Assembly: GCA_040954595.2 (NCBI GenBank)
Contig: CM082583.2
Coordinates: forward strand, 6,882,001-6,946,000
Length of the DNA: 64,000 bases
DNA from: Balanoglossus misakiensis
Taxonomy: Eukaryota > Hemichordata
Reading direction: 5' to 3'
The translations under genes were made by a program, and so were the position numbers. Shown in pieces: positions 14,045-27,900 of this stretch. Every line of letters starts with the position of its first letter. The first letter of the stretch is position 1. Below the pieces are notes generated by a model. It saw only the letters and a list, made by a program, of their open reading frames with translations. It did not search any database and was not told the origin of the DNA.

Positions 14045-17000
14045 AGTAAATCAAAGAAAGTGACAGGATCGTCAGGAGCAAAAGTGACCGGCTTAAATGC
14101 CAGGAGAAGTGAAACTTGCCGAGAGAAAGCGAACTCACACTGTAGGACTCGAACTCAGGAGAATAATACATCCTCATGTAATGGCCTACATGACTCATCG
14201 TATGGGAAGTCGGCCACTGTTAATGGGGAAACAACAGTAGAGAGCAGTAGGAATACTTCATGCAAGGAATTGAGCAGCCAGAAGACAGTGGGGAAACACC
14301 CGAAGGCCGGCAACAACAAGATGGATAACTTGCTGATGATTGTCCCGGAGTACAGCCGCCCGCAAAACCTTGGCCTGCACAACGGATCCGTCGATTCTTC
14401 CGACGATGTGATTGTGGAAAACTGCGACCCTTTCGAGAATGGGTTGAGCATTTCTACCTGTGACACGTTTGCCATGGAGGCTGCTGCCATGGAAACGGGG
14501 AGCGGTGGCGTGGAGGAGGGCGGGATGGTGCAGGGCGGCAACGGCGTCGACGACAGCACCCAAAACTTGCCCATCCCAATTGACACCGGTATGATCGTGG
14601 AAATATGCGAGGATGTTGAGGGGATCCTTGAAGGGAGTATAGATGAGGAAAATCACGATTTTGGATACATGTCGTACGCGCATAACTTCGGTGCTGATGC
14701 GGTGATCAACGAAAACGAGGCGGATGTTGCCCTGGTAACGGTGACCAGCGACGAGCAGGATACAGATAACGGCGCCCAGACACCGGAGAACGCGACCAGG
14801 TTGAATGCGAACATTAACAGTGCTACGTACAGTGTGCACTCGGGATACAGCCCCAAAGTGAAAGCGTGCCTGCAACAGAAACACAGCCCCAAGCCGGGGA
14901 AGTCGAGTCCCAAGGGCAGGAAGGGAAAAGAGAAGCTGCTGACTCCGTCTATTGAGAAAATCGCGAACGCCACCAGCGCGGAGACGGCGGTGAACGCAGA
15001 GAGCCATTTGCATCATGGGATTAAAACGCCGAGCAAAGGTGCGAAGGGAAAGGGTAAACCTGCGGAGAAAACAACGCTCACAAAAGACTGTAGTTCTGTA
15101 AAGAAACCTCCTGTCAAAGGCTCCAAAAAGGGAATTTCATCCAAGCAGGCCAAGTCTGCGGAGAAAGAACACCAGAAAACTAAATCGAAGTCAGCCGGTC
15201 TGAAAGGAAACGAAAGTCTAACAACTGCCAAAGGTTCAAAATCTAAAAAACAATTGACTGAAGACTGTACAACGTCGTCATCGTCGTCTGCTACTGCTAA
15301 AAAAGATTCTAAATCTAAAAAGGTTAAGAACACCTGCAAGGAAAAAAGTGTTGGCAAATTATCAAAGGCAGCGAAATCAAAGTCAAATGCCCGAAAGGTG
15401 GCACATATACTCAAACACAAAAAAGTGACCGACAGGACTAAACAGCCATCAAAGAAGCAGCAGAAAAATTCAGTGGAAATGTGTAGATCGCAAGGATGTA
15501 ATCCTGATATAGAAATGATTTCCATCCCGGAAACAAACAGGACTAAGGCGAAAACGCCTAAGCCGAGAAACAAGAAAACAAAGCCAGAGACACAGACACT
15601 GCTAGCTTTGTCAGAACAGAAGTTCAAACACAAGTTGGAATCTGACAACACCAAGGGGAACAGTCTGCCAAAAAAGTCAATGAAAGCGAAAAGGAAAGCA
15701 AAAGTACACTCTCCGAAGAAGAGGAACAATGATAAAACGTCAGATCTTGTCATGGAAAAGCATGGTGAAAACCTATTTACGTCGTTGTCTGTTTCGATAG
15801 AATCTGACAAACTGCCGAACGAGCTTCCACAGAACCAATCAGGGACGGGCGAAAAGTCAAAGTCGAGGAAAAGGAAGAGGAAGCACCTTGATGACAATGA
15901 AAACATAACGGTGGATTTAATTGCTGTGGAGTCGTTGAAAGCGATGACTGTTCCGACGGAGGGCCACGTCCCCGCGCAAAGCGCCCCCGTGGCACCTCCA
16001 GTGAAAACGAAAAGGGGGAGACCGAAAAAGAAAGTCACCAAGGAATCTGCGACGACAAAGTGCAGCTCTGTGCCGAATGTGATCGACGTGTCAGGCCCAG
16101 TCCAAACTCCTATGTGCAGTCCATCCGGTTCTGTGACAGGTAGAATTAAGAAACCGGTGAACACTGTCAGGAAGTCACTGCCAAATACTGAGGGGATCGC
16201 CGGGCCGCAGCCTGCCTGTGTCAAGGACAGGTCCAGTGAACTCGCTCCCAAGTCGTCCCGGAAGAGGAAGAGGGATAGCGCAGAGGCTGAGCAGACCGAA
16301 CTGTCCGTGGAAAACGCCCACGTCGGGCAGGCGTCCAATCATCAGACGAGCATGTCCAGTGCTTCCAGTGCCAGTACACAGACAGTAGGTGTGATGACAA
16401 GCAATATTCCCAGTACTCAAGAACCGCCCAAGGTGTGCCTGAAGGAGATCGCCGTGCAGACAGACGAGTCCAGTCTCTCGTATTTCAGTCACAGTATGAG
16501 GAGGTACAAGAAGATGAAGAAGTCGAGAGAGTACAGCAAGAAGAGCTTCAGCACGAAACTTATCCGGCCGCGCACGTTCGGCTTCGAGAGACTGTCGCCG
16601 GTAGAGCCCCTGGCCCCGCCGCCGGACTTCCCCTCGCATTCGAAACAGAAAGAGCAGACGCCGTCGCCACAGAGCGAAACGACGTGTGCCAGCGAGGAAA
16701 CGTTGTTCAGTGACAGTGGCATCGGCACGGATAACAACAGTAATTCTGACCATTCAGTGGACAAACAGGGACACAGTCGGCGGAAGACGATTTCTTCGAC
16801 GGGATCGGACATCCTGAGTGACATCGTGGAGCCGGACATGTCGGACCTGACGACGGCAGCGTCATTCAGCGCGCAACACAGCAAAGATCACTCGGTCGAC
16901 AAACACCACAAGCACAAGCAGCATCACGTGAAAAAGAAACACAAGCATTTGAGACCGATCCACGAGATCGACCCGGCGCTCCAGCTGGAGTTGGACGCGC

Positions 17001-18951
17001 TGTTGGGGCACTTCAAGAATCTGCGAATCTCGAAAATGCACAAGCACAAGCTGATGAGCGGCAGAATCGGCTCGTCGCTCCCGAGGAACCACCTGAGCAC
17101 GATCGCCAAGCTGAACACTTGCTACAGCACCTACTTGAGGCCGCGCCACCACGCCTCCTGGTCCACCCACAAAATCAAGAAGGCCAAACACAAGCGGAAC
17201 CGCAAGATGAAGGAGAAGCTGAAGGCGCTGGCCAGGAAGGAGTTGAAAGCGCTGAGGAAGGGAAAGAAGAAACGGAAGAGGAAAGAGAAAGTGGCCAGCC
17301 TGTGGACGGAGCAGATCGAGACTGTGGAAGTTCTTCAGGCGGTTGAAGTGTTCGAACAGCCCGTCTTCAAGGAGGACGGTTTCCTCCGAGAGGCCAGTAT
17401 CGACATCTCGTCGGCGGACGGCATCGACGATGCCATCAACGCCTGCATTGCCAAGTTTGTCAGCGACAATGGGAAACCACTGCCCCTGTCGTCTCCTGCT
17501 GATAGCCACGGCAGAAGAGGTCGAGTATGCGAGACAGTGTGTGCACCCTTCGCTGTATTCACCAACAGTATGTCACCTTTCGATGGCGATGACCTTGGGA
17601 AGGAAACTCCCAGAGGTCATAAACCGAGTGGGAAATCAAAGAAGAAATCGGGTTTCGAACATCCGAAAGAAGGGAAGAACTACCCAATCAAGGATATGAA
17701 GTTAGCCAAGCATAGCCGAGGAAACAAAAGATTAGATTGCGAGATTACCGCGGAAGTTGCAAATCAAGAGAAAGGGATTCATGCGACGAACTGTCCACCC
17801 ACAGGTTTTACGTCGTGCGAGAACGTGGCGAAGAAGGCCGAGAAGAAACTCAATCCACAGAAATGTAAACAAAACACTGCCAAGACGAGAAAGTCTGACT
17901 CGTGGTGCGAGACAGATGCAGAAGTGCTGCCAGGTGCGAGCGAGACCTCCACGGAGGAGTCGGAGTTGTTGGACACGTCGAAGAGTTCTGTGGACGATGC
18001 AATTGAGTTGTGTATCCAGAAATATGCCGACGGAACGCCCGAGAGCGACAGTCTCAGCGACGATGACGACGATGACTGTTACGAGGGCCCCAGTGATGAC
18101 TTCTTCGCCGGGTACGTGGACAGTTCGGACAGCGATGAACCGCTGTCCAAAATCCGAGAGCAGAGCCAGCGTCTGCAGAGGTACCAACAGCAGGCGCAGA
18201 CTTTGGATCAGTTGGGCCCCGTCGACGAAGCAATCGAGGCGTGCTTGAAGAAGTACACAGGGGACATATCACATTCCAAGCCACACACACAGAGTACAGA
18301 GCAGTCGACGGAAAAATCGAAAGACGGGAGAGAGAAGGAAAAGAGACGGAAGCACTCCACTTCCGGCACATCTAAAAGCAAGATGCCAACTGCAGAGGTA
18401 GAATTAGAATCAGACAGTGAGGAAGTATTGGCCAGTTTCATTGAAAGGCATATCATTCCACAGCCTGGTCTGGAAACCAAGGCGAAGAAAGCTAAGGGCA
18501 ACACCACAGGTAGGACAAAAAATTACACACATCCCGTGAAATCAAGGACTAAACAGAGTGCCAGGAGACAGCAGAGTAAGAAACTGTTGTCCAGCGCGTT
18601 GCAGCGGCAAAGACTGGCCATCAAAAAGTCAAAGCTCGATCAGGGAAGGACTCTCGAGGAAAGGAGTAAAGAGAACCGTTGCGAAAAGCTGAGAGAATTG
18701 GAAGCACAAACTCACGAGATGGCGAGGAGAGATGATGTTGCGGAGCAGCAGGAGGATGGGGTGATTGATGCCATCAACACGGTCGTCAAGAGGGCCCAAG
18801 GGTGCGGTAAAACACCAAAGAGCGAAGCCAAGGCCGCTAAGCCTAAATTGAGCTCCAGTGTGAAACGGAAAAAGGAAATTAAAGGTGCCGAAATCCCCCG
18901 GAAGAGGCTCAAAGTGCAAAATCCTGCCGGTGTAAACAAGCTCAAGAAAGG
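14045..18951 (+). CDS. ASH1L: ASH1L giant N-terminal exon
   Basis: The acceptor follows a long pyrimidine tract and ends TTGCAG at 14044; the donor is GG|GTGAGT at 18952, leaving two bases of a codon. It encodes 1635 full codons of mostly disordered, Lys-, Ser- and Thr-rich sequence, as in the large early exon of vertebrate ASH1L. Visible landmarks are an AT-hook (KRGRPKKK, 16010-16033), a motif shared with vertebrate ASH1L ([11 protein letters not shown], 16709-16741), a His/Lys-rich stretch (about 16890-16950), a conserved globular-looking block (about 16954-17200), an Asp run near 18060, and four copies of a DDAI-type motif. Several KRKR-type nuclear localisation signals are present. Upstream coding exons may exist, since no ATG opens the exon; the first in-frame ATG is 92 codons in. 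Confidence 0.95.
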
Positions 18952-21900
18952 GTGAGTATAAATTCATAATGAGGATGTTTTTAATGATCCCAAGCTTTGC
19001 CTGAAGGTCGTGTAGGAGCAGGGAAATCTGCTGATATTAATAATTTAAAAGCCCAGGGAAGCCTTGGAAAGCTTTTATCAATAACAAGCGACGTTTAAAG
19101 CTGTTTCAAAACATGTTATTGACAAGATACGCTGCAGTATAGGTAACTTACAGTGTACATGTATATTACATGCACAGTACACCAATCAGCAAGTTATCTA
19201 TTATGAGCATGTTGTCCCCACTAGGCAAGTAATCGATGGGCATTATACTTGTGTACACAGGCTGATAGTTGTTACATAGGGGATAGCACAGATAGAGATA
19301 GATCGTAACACATGCTTAAACAATTTTAACCGAGAGAGAGAGAATGAGATATTGCGAGGGTGCTCTTGCAGATAATTTGTCAAAATTGATGCCTGCAAGG
19401 CACCGATCAGCAACAACACACACACCCGCAGGCGATAGCTTCTGCCGCGCTGGCTGAACGGTCAGTTGGACAGAGAGGCTGAGTAATCTGCCTGTCACGG
19501 AGTTAATGAGTTAGATTAACTGCTGTCAAAGCGTGGAAGGGAGACCACAAATCACTATCCGACGACTTCTGCTAATGTTGACTGATTTCGAACATTTTAT
19601 TGATTATCTGGGGGCCACGGGGGGAATGAGACTTCATTTAGTTTTTATGATGGCTTTATTAAGATCCCGACTTTAAAGAGCAGAGTGATTATATCATAAA
19701 TTAATTGCCTTGGATGTTTGCTTGCCTGTGTAATGGGGATATAATGAAAATGCCAGAGAAAGCTGACACGTGGAGGCAAACTGCTAATAGAATTGCCAGA
19801 CGATTTAAGAGCCCCAAGTGCTGATTGCAGACTGCAATGAAATTATATTAGACACAGCAACCACCTGGTTACCCTGCAAGGAATGCTCCAAAGGGTTCAG
19901 TGTGGGTCACACGCTAATGTCACTGACTTACATGTATAGCACCACATCAACGTTACTGCACTCGGGGAAAATCAAGGAATTTGAAACCACCCGTGGAAAG
20001 TCCTTGAAAAGTCCAGGGAAAGAACAAAATTTAATTCTGCAAAGTCCAGGAAAATTGATTTAGCCATACTTCTTAACAATTTTATGAGCTGTGTTTTATA
20101 CAGAATGTTGCACTAAATATCATTAAATTAACCGTGTTTTCAACTAGAATAACTTCCTTGCTGGAGTCAAACTATTGTAACTTATAGATGCTGTAGATGG
20201 GCAATTTTGCCAAACTTGCGTGTTACAGTAAAATATTTAATTCGCTACTCATGAAGTTAAATGAAAATAGCCAGAGGCAAAAATGCCTTAATGCGATCTT
20301 TGAAATGTGATCGAAATAAAGAAGTATCAAGCCTCAAGTAATTATCATTCAATGAAGCAGTCTTGCTAAAAATTCTCGTAGGAATTCTTGTTGAATCAAT
20401 ATCACTGTAAATATTGATAGTGTACCATACATTCTGCAAATATCAGATCTGATGGTAGTTAATCAGATGGATTGAGTTTAAACTTACAGAGTGATGTTGC
20501 CTTCATTTCTGACAAAGTTATAAACTGTTACTGTAATAAATGATTTTAACTGGGTTTTATCTGTCAGAGACATTGGTTTATTTATGTGTGATGGTTCTTC
20601 CCAGCCAGCCAGAGACCGACCACTGCATGTCTAATGTGATAATTTAGTATTAATGTGTTTATGGTGACAGTTGATTGAAAGCCCTGGTTCAGCAACAGGC
20701 ATTCTTCAGTGTTCCACAGCTTCAGTCAGTGAATTAGGAATGAATGAATGAACGAATGAATGAATGAAGTTCAATGAAGAAACAAGACATGGAAAATAGT
20801 AAGCCCCTCTCTATCTTTTCTGTTTTACCTGTCAACAGTGCCAAATCAAGCAGTCCAAAAACATATCAGAACAGCAAGAAATCCAGCGGAGCAAAAGAAC
20901 CCAAGAACAAGGGAGAAAAGAAGTCGCAAACCAAGAAACAAGAGCCAAGTCTACCCAGGAAGAAGTTCTGGAAGGCCGGGATTTACTCGGACGCATTTAA
21001 ACAGGACGTGTAAGTGACAAATCTACACATGGATTAATGAGCAATGCAGTGTAGTTGGAGATGCTCTCATGAAGTTAAGATGGATCTGTCGATAAAGAAA
21101 GCTCTCAAGCATAAAGCTTGATAAGGAATGCTGACAGTTAGTATCGAAGTGATGGTGTTGTAATTTGCTTTGCAAACAGAACAAATGGGTGGCTGTTTCA
21201 CCTCATTGCTCATCAAAATACCGATGAGACACACACACTCTCTCTCTCTCTCTCCCTGCTGGGGAAAGACATGAGATTAATGAGATGCTAGTCACACAGA
21301 GTCTTAAAACTGTTGGAAAAGTACAACAGACTGGCTCTAGAAACAGTCTGGGCTCAATGGTCGGTTTTGGAGATTAAAAAAATGTGAGACTGGCATTAAT
21401 AGGGGTGGTAAAACTTAGTCTGTGGTTGATTGTAGAAATTCAGATCATGAATCAAGGGAGTTTAAGAGGCTGGTACGTATTACAGTCATTGCAGAATGTT
21501 CCAGCCAGATGGATAATTATAGAATGAATGATCATCACTTGAAACAAATAAGGCTTGCACACACACAGGTGGTATTTGTGTAGGGAGACAAGTCAGGTCC
21601 ATTAAAAAATTGTAACAACATGACTGGGTCAGCCTAATGTCAATCAATTTCTCATGTATTCAGAAAAGCCTGTTGAGTCATATCGTTTGACCTGGTAGGC
21701 ATGACCTCATGCAGTGAATTGTGGGTACCAGGATAGCTGCTTTAAAATGGCTGCCGAGCTTTTAAGTCGCCTCTAATTGACATATGCCAATATATAGTTA
21801 AAGGGGCACTGCCTAAATTTTCTAGGGACCATATAATGGTAGACTTAAAGTCCATTTTTCATGGGGCCGCCTATTAAAGTGAAAATCGGTGATTTACTAA

Positions 21901-24900
21901 AAATCCACCTTCTGTGGTAACTATTGCTAAATTTACATATTAGGTGACCATATAAATTTTAGTCTGTGAAGTTTTTGTATATCTCATATATGCTGATGTC
22001 CAGTAATTCAGGGAGTATAAGACTTAGTGTAATTTCCAGAATCTTAGAGGTCCTTGTTATGGTGGTGGTATTAACCCACCACTGTATGGGATTATGGTAT
22101 TTCTCCAGGGCTTTTTCCTGTAAATCATTTTGTTAATATTCCCAGTTGTTCGGTATTCTGAGTGGCAAATGTAGAAATCTCACTATTGTAAATTTTAGTG
22201 TGAAAATTAAAATGATATATGTGAAGAAACATATTCAAGTACGACAAGCATACGTCATAAACAGAAATTGGGTAGTCAGGATTTTTTTTGCAGTTTCTTA
22301 TAATAGCCCGGATTCTGTCTCTCAACACCAATGTAGGTGTAGGCAGCATAGCCCGGGAGGCAAATGCCACACTGAGTGTAAAGTGACATTCAGAACTCGG
22401 GATGGCAATTTCCTGTTGACATTTGAATTGCTCTCTCGGAGAATTCTATCTTGCAATTGAAAAGTTCAATCTTCCCAGCCCCGGAGATTTTTCCCTCCTC
22501 TTTTTTTTTTTTTCTCCGTCGTTGAAAATTGGAAAAACCCATTAGCTCTTTGAAATTGAGATCAAGCTGCAGAGTGGAACCCAATAGCTGGTAACTCAAT
22601 TCTGTTTTGTCGCGAGTCGAAAGCACACCTGTAGCCAATTGCAGTTTTTCGAGTGTCTGACCCCACCGGCGGTGGGCTGACCTGCTGTAAATGTGTAGAG
22701 TGGAGAGAAAAATTAAACGCTGCGCCGAAACCAATTTGTCATTTGCTTGCTTGAGGTGAGGCAGGGATTTTTATGGTGCTTCAGTGCAGGTCAGCTTGGT
22801 AATATCGAACGCATTTATAGTCAGTGCTCGGTATTACCAGAGGTCAGGGATTGCAACCTTACGTTTAGGGTCAAAGGTCAGCCAATCACGTATGAGCTCG
22901 TTTAAAGTGAAAGTAAACCCTCTTGTGAGTGTTTCAAACCTGTTTGTGAATTTATTTTCATTTCTTTCTAAAAACATCATTCATCTACAACAACATTTTG
23001 TGCCTACATCAGGGGTGTATCAAATGGCAGTAGCTCAGACTTTTGTATCTGAAGGATTTCAAATCCCTCATGAAAATTTCAAATTTTCCATTAAAAAAAG
23101 GGGAAAGAGGCAGTCTCCCCCACTCTGGGATCTGGGATGGGAGCATCATTAAGGGACCTGTGAGAGGGAAAACATGGCTGTCTAGTAACATTTCAGGGTT
23201 TTCTTTGATCATTTCAGACCCAAAGGCAAAAAGAACGGTCTCGTCAAAGGTGACACTGAAGAAAAAGAGGAGCAGAATCAACACGAGTACGGAATGTTCC
23301 CAGCACCAATTCATGTCGGTGAGTAAACCTGTTTAATTTCGTGATCAGCGAGAGTATACTTTATACCCCCAGAACATTCCGCCTTCACAAAAACAATTTT
23401 AATCTTGGCTCTACTTGGGTAGCTCAAGTGGTTTCTGCAGGGAAATTAGCGGACCTTTTGTGTGCTGCCGACAAAAGATAGTCCAAGTGTTATTTTCATC
23501 ATATGATCCTCCATTTCAGGGCAATTCATATCAGAAAACACTGAATTCAGTATTCTCTTGAAAAAAGAACACCTTTGAGGTCAACTTTAGATTAAATAGA
23601 TGTTTTACAGATCGGCAAATATATTCCTGAGCAATGTGCAAGGGAGCCTGGCTGGACATCTAGCTGTCAGACCAAGGTGGCTTTTAGCAAGCTATGAAAT
23701 GACAGATAACTTCCTTCGACTGATAACTCCTTTTAAAAGATTACCCTCATTTGGGTTGTGATGTCATTGCTGCCCTTAAATTCATGACCCGAGTCTTCCT
23801 TATCAAAAATTATTGTGATGGAGTTTTTTTTAAAAACAAGCCAAAATGAGTACTTCATATTGTGTAACATCGTCTTATTTATTGAGCTTCATGTGTGAGA
23901 TTTCGTGGAGCAAATAATTGTCTCTCACGATGCCAACTATGTTTCATGGTTGCCATGACTACAACACACCTCAGTATAGTGGCCAGCGTGTGAAAACAGG
24001 AAAAGCAGCAAAATGGTGCATTTCTTGACACTTAGTCCCTGGAAACATTAAACTGAGCGGTGTAATAGATTAATGTGCATGTACCGCGGGGGAAAGCCAA
24101 GCGGTGGGGGCCGTATTACAACTGCCATCGACTGAACCTTAGAATTCATGGTGATTGGAACTTTACACAAGTGGCTTTAAGATGATTAAATCGAGCCAAC
24201 CACTCCAGCAGTAGCTCTTTGATTGCTTATAGGTGTGAGTCACGTCCTAATGACTCAACTCTCCCTCTCTATTTAAAACAAAATGGACTCCTTTTTACCC
24301 AATAAAAGGGGGGAACTGTTCAGTGAAATGGTACAATTTTAAGAATACGGAAATCATGAACTGTAATTTTCAGAAAAGTGATAATGCTAACTACTGCTGG
24401 TTTGGATTGAATGAGGAGATTTGAAATTGGCATTAGGAGGAAAAAATCTGAAATTGACAGCAAATAAAAAATTCAAGTGATAACTTTATTTTGTGAGAGT
24501 AACATAATGCAATAGTAATAGAGCCACTTGGATTTAATCTTTAAATTGATTTTCCTGTAATGGTTCTCAACTGAACAACACAGAAGGTACCACTCAAAAA
24601 ATAGGCCTTCTTGGTTTGATTAACATGATAGAGACTGCCAGTGGTGGTATAAAAAATTCAGCACTAAAGAAGGCGGTGTCCTTTTAGCAATTACAATTAT
24701 CCACTCATGATTGTGGAAAGAAAGAATGTATTATGTCTGTTTGATTTGTCTTATATAATGATATAAGAGCATCGTTCTTCATTTTTGATGTGAAATCATT
24801 TTGGAAAAGTCAGGAGACATTTTAGCAGTTCAAGTGATTTTATTTTTTGATATCTTGCGTTTTTTGTGTGCTGAACAGGTTGTCAGCCAATTTAATGTAA

Positions 24901-27900
24901 AATACCGGGAAATTTTGCTTAATTGAGATTTTCCTAGAGCTATGAAAGCAAAATTGTTGTCTTATGTTTGGGGAAAAAAATTGCTGTATATTGTAACCTG
25001 ACTGTGATATAGAATACCATCAATACATGAGGTGATTCAACTGTGAGTTGTGTATCTTGTAATTTTCCAGCATATCATGGAGGATATAGCACTACCAAAT
25101 TAAATTTCTGCTGCGGCAAACAAGCTTGAAAAAATTACCAAACAGTGACATCTGTTGTTTGGGCTTCAATATATGACACAAAATTGAATTTGGTCTGTCA
25201 TTTTCTCAGTGTTTTGTTCACGAACCAGATTTTAATGAGTTAATGTTTGGTCGAGGTTCTTACACCTGGCCTCATCAAGAATGCATTCTCTAGTTAATAA
25301 CATCAGACTGCATCAGGCCTTGATACGGAACGGGTAAAATAATCAATGTGAGTTTTTCGGAAAATTGAGGTGATGTCGGAAATTGATCCAGTGATATGTG
25401 ATCTCTGTTGGCCATGTTTTTTTTGCTCGTGGCTGTGACCACTGAAGAAGAAAACCACAGACATGGAAAGATGTGGTTTTTGAATTTTTAAAGACTGGTA
25501 AAAAGTTGGGAAAATATGTCGTTTCTAGAACCTGCTGGGCATACAGGACAAAAATTGAAATCCAATATTAATGGGAAGCATTAAGGCTGTTTCCACTTTC
25601 TAAAAGCTGTTGCCCATGTTTAAAAATTTCTCTGATAATAATTGTGTCATTTAAAAAAAATAGCTGCGAGGCACAATTGTTAGTTTTCATCAGAGGTTTG
25701 AGTTTCTTTCGTCAAAGTAATGACCACGAGACTCTGTACGATGAAAATTTCTCGGTTACATTCTATTAAATATGCCCTGGTTACGTACAGCCAAAATTTA
25801 CTTCAAAACATGCTTGCAATTATCGCACACTTGAGACAGAATTGAGGTAGCACCGATGGCCTGGTAATTGACTCTTGAAGAAGCCATATCTGTCATTGTC
25901 AGCCAAGCAGGGCCCATCAGAGGGACTAGTGTATTTCATTGTATGTTTGCTTTCGATTATGCGTCTGAAAGATAAAGAGTAGCCAACCTGAAATACGGTC
26001 GAGTCAGAATTTCAATGCTCTTAATGTCTCTGTCTGCATCTGTATCCACAGGGAAATATTTACGAGAGAAGCGACTGGACTTCCAACTACCTTTCGACAT
26101 CTGGTGGCTTTACGATAATGATAAACTTGCACCCAAGAACGACTCCAGTAAATACAAGAAGATCAGGACGAGTAAGTGAACTGTTAACTTTTTGACAACT
26201 ACATGTAGTATGGTAGATTAATAAAAAGGCACTTTTCACAGTTCATGTCGCTGATCTCAGACACAGAATGTGATCGTCACCATCTTGTCTGTTGTTAGGC
26301 CAGCACACTGCCAGTGCCTTATGGCATTGACTGTGTAGAACTTTTGTAACCAGAGTCTCTGGTTTGGCACATGCGCATAAGAGGATCGTCGCCCTTTAAC
26401 AAAGTTCTAAATAGTTGTAACGGTGCACACCATATTTCTAGGACCTCTGACTCGTTCATATGTATATTGATTAGCAGGTTAAATTTGTCAGAGTTGACTA
26501 GTTCCAGACATGACTGAATACGTGACTGTTCAACAAAGCGTGCACGGCATTTCCCTGTGCACCACCTACAATTTGTCATCGTCACAACATCATTCAGAAA
26601 TTGCAGCCCCCGACATTTTATTTGCGACCTTTAATCGCAATAAGGCGGGAACCCACACATGTTTTTTCAGTTCTGATCAAATATGAAGTATTAAAAAAAA
26701 TACACCAGAATTAGATACTGAAATGTCAGTGGACATCTCAGGACTACATCTCTCTCATTACACGTCTAATTAAAGTGATATCGCTGAATGCGAAACTGGA
26801 GAGGGCATCAAAGGGACTCTTGCCTTACAATGTTGTTTGCACAATAATTTGATACCAATTCTTGTCCATGAAATTCAATTAAAGTGATTATATTTCGTGT
26901 AACACAACACGGGGCCAAAGATTCACCTGTGTTCGTGTGGAGTATTAAAATTTACCAATGCTGCAGTTGGCTGAATGCATGTCGGACGTCTCCCCCAGGG
27001 ACTGATTACGAAATGAAATTGTACATGTGTACTGTAATGGGATTTGCTTTATTTATGCTATGCTGTATTGAGCGCGTATAATGACCAAGTCATGAACAGT
27101 GATCTCATTTCGCCGACTGAGTTTATCTGCGTGATTATATTTACATGTTTCAGAGGAGAGTGAATGATGAAAGTAAATCAGGCAAATTACACAAACAGCT
27201 GGGTGGACTGCAGAACAGGCTCATAGAAACATAGAATTGTTGATTTTTTTTAAAAGTCTGTTCGGTGATTTCCCTGCTCTTATTCCGGTAACTGTACCAT
27301 ACTCAGATGTCGCAATCAGTGTGTATTAAAAGTTGAAATTACACATAGGGAGATGCAATTGGTCAGACTTCTGCATGTAACATGACCCAAGAAGGAGGAT
27401 TGGATATACTGCGTCATCTGTACAAGTCATGTGTTTTGTGTCAAATTTACATTATTCGCCCCTGGTCTTGTCGAATTCGATATTTCTCGATCCGTGCGCG
27501 ACAAAACAGTTCAACCAACAGCAAGAAGATGGTATTTCTAATTAAAGAATAAATGAATTAATTGTTAATGGGATATCAGTTCGATTGACGCCCATGCTGT
27601 CAACGTATCAACATTATGCTGCCCGCTGTCATGGCACTCAATGTGCCATAAGCCTTGTAGGCAATTGGAAAACTGATCCCTGATGTACCCTGATGTACTC
27701 AGCTGTTGATTTTGATGAATTACAGCAGGCAAAACTCTGCACATTTGAAATATTTAAAAATAAAGCCTAATCTAATGGGTCTGTCTGTTTTTCTCGTCCC
27801 ATTATGACAATTCGTGTTTCTGTCTTTCCTTTCACAATCAGGCTTAAATTCTGTTGAAAGACTCCCTGCAGATCCAAGATGGCTGAAAAGCTCTGAATTT

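Larger units (their letters stand above)
18952..20838 (+). other. ASH1L intron 1
   Basis: 1.9 kb with GTGAGT donor and CAG acceptor. It holds a dispersed-repeat-like segment (19968-20056) and an (AATG)n microsatellite (20738-20768). No other feature seen. Confidence 0.85.
21010..23217 (+). other. ASH1L intron 2
   Basis: 2.2 kb. It contains a CA/CT microsatellite (21228-21255), a possible dispersed repeat beginning TTAAAGGGGCACTG near 21798, and a poly-T run near 22499. A 104-codon frame at 22146-22460 has no protein-like features. Confidence 0.8.

Noticed and set aside
15013-16338. 441-codon minus-strand ORF
   Set aside because: It is the antisense shadow of the Lys/Ser-rich ASH1L exon: Lys codons read in reverse give Phe and Leu. 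It has no domain.
22146-22460. 104-codon plus-strand ORF in ASH1L intron 2
   Set aside because: Composition and context look non-coding, and it begins in a probable dispersed repeat.
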